IMG/VR virus record: IMGVR_UViG_3300013307_000035
Location: 1 to 35,016 of that record
DNA: 35,016 bases
Source of the DNA: a virus
Reading direction: 5' to 3' (one strand)
Shown: piece after piece, positions 32,923-35,016 of the stretch
Layout: every line of letters begins with the position of its first letter
How positions within the stretch are numbered: the stretch's first letter is position 1
Notes under the pieces: model-generated
Told to the model about the DNA's origin: nothing
Database searches by the model: none
The model's input: only the letters and a program-made list of their open reading frames with translations
Program-made: the position numbers and the translations under genes

Positions 32923-33183
32923 ATGATTACATCTGGTGATCTAGATGCAGTTCTTAATCAGCTTTTAACTGACAACCTTTCGCTTAAGCTTTTGCTTTTA
33001 GCAGTGCTCAGGGATAAGTCAGTTGAGGAGTTAAACGCCTATATCATGCAAACTGAACTTCGAACTAATCACGCCGTTAATACTCATCAAGATCCTGAAG
33101 GAGCCAAAAATGTTCAGGCTGCTGGCAATTCAGCAATCGACATGCTCAGGACATTGATAGCCGAGAAGAGCGCTAGCCTCTAA
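32923..33183 (+). CDS. Unknown small plus-strand protein
   Basis: Encodes 86 residues with TAAGGAGAGG before the ATG. A Leu-rich first half (VLNQLLTDNLSLKLLLLAVL) is followed by a polar C-terminal half; no family is recognised. It runs against the late operon, 24 bp from terS, followed by another small plus-strand gene and an intrinsic terminator, so the two probably form a separately expressed accessory unit. Confidence 0.65.
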   Translation: MITSGDLDAVLNQLLTDNLSLKLLLLAVLRDKSVEELNAYIMQTELRTNHAVNTHQDPEGAKNVQAAGNSAIDMLRTLIAEKSASL

Positions 33184-33226
33184 AGTTGTCCTGTATCACT
33201 ATTCATTCGTCAAAAAGGAGTTAGTA

Positions 33227-33397
33227 ATGCAATGGCTCGTTGAAGTAAATGAACTGATCGCAAATTCCCGTTACGAAGTCATCTTCTATGATGAAGAAGG
33301 AATCCAAATTGGCGGATTTGATTTCGAAGCTTCTTCAATGGATGAAGCGGAGCAATTAATAAGAGAGGCAAACGTCCAAGCCAAAAAATATCAGTGA
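33227..33397 (+). CDS. Unknown 56-residue acidic protein
   Basis: ATG with AAAGGAG at good spacing and TGA at 33395-33397. The product (MQWLVEVNELIANSRYEVIF, then acidic DEEGIQIGGFDFEASSMDEA) looks like a small alpha/beta fold; no family is recognised. It follows the 86-residue gene on the same strand and is closed by a terminator eight bases downstream. Confidence 0.68.
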   Translation: MQWLVEVNELIANSRYEVIFYDEEGIQIGGFDFEASSMDEAEQLIREANVQAKKYQ

Positions 33398-33404
33398 ACA
33401 GTTG

Positions 33405-33426
33405 CCGCATAGAAATATGCGGTTTT
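33405..33426 (+). terminator. Intrinsic terminator of the small plus-strand pair
   Basis: CCGCAT-AGAAAT-ATGCGG followed by four Ts, just after the 56-residue gene. Confidence 0.78.
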
Positions 33427-33432
33427 CTCAGA

Positions 33433-33594
33433 TTATCTCAGACACTGCTCGCGCGCATACGCTTGTAGGCCAGTCAGTTGTTTGGTGACGATTTCGATTC
33501 GCTCTCTGAGGGTGAAATAGCCCTGTTGGGTGGTGTCAGTAAGCCCGGAGCTGGCTGCATCATCAGGCGCACTCGCAAATGCGCCTTGTGATGC
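33433..33594 (-). pseudogene. Relic of a lambda-type Rz spanin (C-terminal end only)
   Basis: The minus frame ending TAA at 33435-33433 reads DDAASSGLTDTTQQGYFTLR and then ERIEIVTKQLTG, ending EQCLR. This parallels the C-terminus of lambda Rz (NAASPRLADTAERDYFTLRE, ending EQCR). Upstream the frame stops at 33597-33595, so about 50 codons of an Rz of roughly 150 remain, with no start or membrane anchor. The intact and unrelated Rz/Rz1 pair lies 0.6 kb away, so this is a leftover from lysis-cassette exchange. Confidence 0.78.
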
Positions 33595-33704
33595 TCATTT
33601 CAGCAGTCAGGATATCGTCATTTTTCCATCTATAAAAATCACTTACCTTTAGCTCAACATTTCTCCATACTTTGAGCGCAACATCTTCAATAAATGTAGG
33701 TTTT

Positions 33705-34031
33705 ATGAATAAAATCATTATTTCAACGCTTTTATTAACGAGTTTTATCGCGTCTGCCGATTACAGAGAATGTGATATTGTTAATGGTAAAGCTTTCGGC
33801 TGCGGCCCTCCGACACAGTCAGACTCACTCCCTGTGAAACAATCTGATGATTCTTATCATGACTGCTCAATTGCCAATGGCTCTGTTTTTTCATGCGGGT
33901 CATGGACACAGGCTGAAAACGTACCAGTCTTACAATCTGATGGATACTACTATAGTTGCTCTATTTATAACGGGAGTGTCTTTTCTTGTGCTTCGGTGTA
34001 TCAGGGAAAGGCAATAATTCCCCATGATTAG
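33705..34031 (+). CDS. Secreted protein of three 31-residue Cys repeats
   Basis: Encodes 108 residues from the ATG at 33705 (TAGG upstream), with a clear signal peptide (MNKIIISTLLLTSFIASA). The mature part has three repeats of pattern Y-x2-C-x-I-x-N-G-x2-F-x-C, each Cys pair spaced 31 residues from the next (CDIVNGKAFGC, CSIANGSVFSC, CSIYNGSVFSC). Six cysteines suggest three disulphides and a periplasmic or extracellular location. No family is recognised. It is AT-rich, on the strand opposite the late genes, inserted beside the Rz relic: a probable lysogenic-conversion moron. The stretch 33595-33704 before it holds its leader; no convincing promoter was picked. Confidence 0.75.
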   Translation: MNKIIISTLLLTSFIASADYRECDIVNGKAFGCGPPTQSDSLPVKQSDDSYHDCSIANGSVFSCGSWTQAENVPVLQSDGYYYSCSIYNGSVFSCASVYQGKAIIPHD

Positions 34032-34057
34032 ATAGTGAAGCCCCGCAGATGCGAAGG

Positions 34058-34363
34058 TTAGTTCTTCGTGCGGGTTGTCTGTGATGATTCGATTTGCCGA
34101 ATTGCCGCTCTGTCGATGTTGGCCTGACCCAGCAATCCGTACAGCTCTGCCGATAACTCTACCGCCTGGCCGAACGTCATATTGTCCGGCACCGGCGGTA
34201 CGTCAATCGGGCTGGTTAGCTCAGCGGGGATCGGCAGGCTTGGCTGGCTGACTGTTCGATACTCCACCAGCGGTTTTTGCTGCGTCTCGCAGCCGGTCAG
34301 CAGCGCCAGCGGGAACAGGAGCAACAGCGCACTTGTCCGCCGCAAGGTAACGTTTAATTTCAC
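34058..34363 (-). CDS. Rz1: Rz1-like outer-membrane spanin lipoprotein
   Basis: Encodes 101 residues from a GTG. An N-terminal signal ends in the lipobox LLTGC, and a Pro-rich stretch follows (PSLPIPAELTSPIDVPPVPD), as in Rz1 proteins. It overlaps the 3' end of Rz in another frame and extends beyond it, the usual overlapping spanin arrangement. With Rz it fuses inner and outer membranes at the last step of lysis. It is longer than lambda Rz1 (60 residues). Confidence 0.85.
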   Translation of the reverse strand: MKLNVTLRRTSALLLLFPLALLTGCETQQKPLVEYRTVSQPSLPIPAELTSPIDVPPVPDNMTFGQAVELSAELYGLLGQANIDRAAIRQIESSQTTRTKN

Positions 34364-34655
34364 TCTGAAGCTTCCTGTTTTGCTGGGCGGTAACGGCCCG
34401 CTGCTCTGTGACCTGACTCATCACTACGTTTTGCTGCTTAACTGCTGCTACCAGCTCAGTGACGCTTGATGCCAGGCCATCGTTTTTAGAGCGCAGATCG
34501 TTAATCTGATCGTCTTTGCTGTTTGCCAGCTTTTCGAGCCTTTCATTTGTGGCCGTCAGCTGTGAGTTGCGGGCATTCAGCCCCCACAGGCAGACGCAGA
34601 TGAGGCCGATCACGATGAGATGCGAATAATTCCGGATAAAGCCGATAATTTTCAT
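34221..34655 (-). CDS. Rz: Rz-like inner-membrane spanin
   Basis: Encodes 144 residues starting at the ATG that overlaps the endolysin stop (ATGA at 34655-34652). One N-terminal membrane helix (HLIVIGLICVCLWGL, near 12-26) is followed by a long periplasmic coiled coil (NSQLTATNERLEKLANSKDD onward) and a C-terminal Pro/Ala tail. Topology and the embedded Rz1 support the spanin call. Confidence 0.85.
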   Translation of the reverse strand: MKIIGFIRNYSHLIVIGLICVCLWGLNARNSQLTATNERLEKLANSKDDQINDLRSKNDGLASSVTELVAAVKQQNVVMSQVTEQRAVTAQQNRKLQSEIKRYLAADKCAVAPVPAGAADRLRDAAKTAGGVSNSQPAKPADPR

Positions 34656-35016
34656 GTGATGAACAGCTCCCTCTCTCGCTTGCGGCGCGGCAGAAGCAGA
34701 TCCGCGATTTTGCCAGCCCGCTTCCACTGTAAGAGCTGGTCAGCAGCGCCTTTATAGTCCTTCGCGTTGAGCTTTTTCAGCAGCGTGGAATTAACGAAGG
34801 CTGTCCGGCCAATGTTGAAAACGAAGCTGCACAGCGCGTCGTACTGGTTCTGCTTCAGCGGGACTTTTACATTGCCGTTGATTGCTGACTCTACCCAGGC
34901 CAGATCGCTTAACAGCAGGCTGGTGGACTGAGCGGGCGTGATGGTCATCCCTTTTGCGATCGGCTTACCATCCACCGTGCCGGTGTGCCCGACGCCAATA
35001 GTCCAGACGCCAACCG
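34652..35016 (-). CDS. Phage lysozyme (GH24 endolysin), 5' end missing
   Basis: The visible 120 residues enter from the right edge. VWTIGVGHTG is the GH24 (T4/P22-type muramidase) catalytic-region motif; the general-acid Glu would lie just beyond the edge. CSFVFNIG and LLKKLNAKDYKGAADQLLQW, then a C-terminal RRKRERELF (the usual GL..RR..E), complete the family pattern. It cleaves peptidoglycan once a holin or SAR signal releases it; neither is visible here. Confidence 0.92.
   Translation of the reverse strand, partial: VGVWTIGVGHTGTVDGKPIAKGMTITPAQSTSLLLSDLAWVESAINGNVKVPLKQNQYDALCSFVFNIGRTAFVNSTLLKKLNAKDYKGAADQLLQWKRAGKIADLLLPRRKRERELFIT

Noticed and set aside
1-35016. CRISPR arrays, tRNA or rRNA genes, insertion sequences
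   Set aside because: No regularly spaced repeats, cloverleaf sequences, transposase genes or paired terminal repeats were seen on either strand.

Overview
This window is almost the whole genome of a temperate, podovirus-like phage of an enterobacterium. The virion genes run in the order of the epsilon15/PhiV10 group: terminase small and large subunits, portal, scaffold, coat, decoration protein, two T7-like tail-tube proteins, a GNAT-like protein, ejection proteins, tail fibre and tailspike. They are all read on the minus strand from the right end towards about 13 kb. The two ends look like neighbouring parts of a circular map. On the left an early operon (cro, cII, an unknown partial gene) runs off the edge, and on the right the lysis genes (endolysin, Rz, Rz1) enter from the edge. 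Only a few kilobases (replication, late regulator, holin) appear to be missing. Integrase and the O-antigen gtr genes lie on either side of an intact attP-like site, so this looks like unintegrated phage DNA rather than an excised prophage map. The attP region carries about 50 bp resembling the 5' end of host sbcB (exonuclease I). The host is therefore an enterobacterium, perhaps Pantoea/Erwinia-like (a guess from recalled sbcB sequence).

Layout. 1-1.9 kb: immunity region with cI (+), cro and cII (-), repressor operators, PR, PL, PRE, and two homologous structured leader elements, one in each early transcript. 1.8-7.7 kb: left early operon (+) with small zinc-finger proteins, a coiled-coil protein, RecE-like exonuclease and RecT annealase, an AT-rich HEPN-like accessory gene with its own terminator, and an AlpA-like excisionase. 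7.7-9.7 kb (-): a membrane-anchored HEPN-like protein and a P4-type integrase. 9.7-10.4 kb: attP and an SOS-regulated gene encoding a pre-truncated UmuD'-like protein. 10.4-13.0 kb (+): gtrA, gtrB and a gtrC-type gene for serotype conversion. 13.0-32.9 kb (-): tailspike back to terminase. 32.9-34.0 kb: an accessory patch with two small plus-strand genes, a decayed lambda-type Rz fragment and a secreted protein made of three 31-residue Cys repeats. 34.0-35.0 kb (-): Rz1, Rz, endolysin.

How it works together. CI holds PR and PL off through 15-bp operators related to TGWACTnnnAGTACA. CII would activate PRE from inside its own gene. The left operon crosses at least four intrinsic terminators and I find no arginine-rich N protein. 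Instead both early leaders carry a ~70-nt element with the same two-stem-loop fold, compensatory base changes and an identical 3' tail. This is most simply read as a put-like (HK022-type) antitermination RNA. It, the UmuD'-like gene and the two HEPN-like accessory genes are the most interesting items here.
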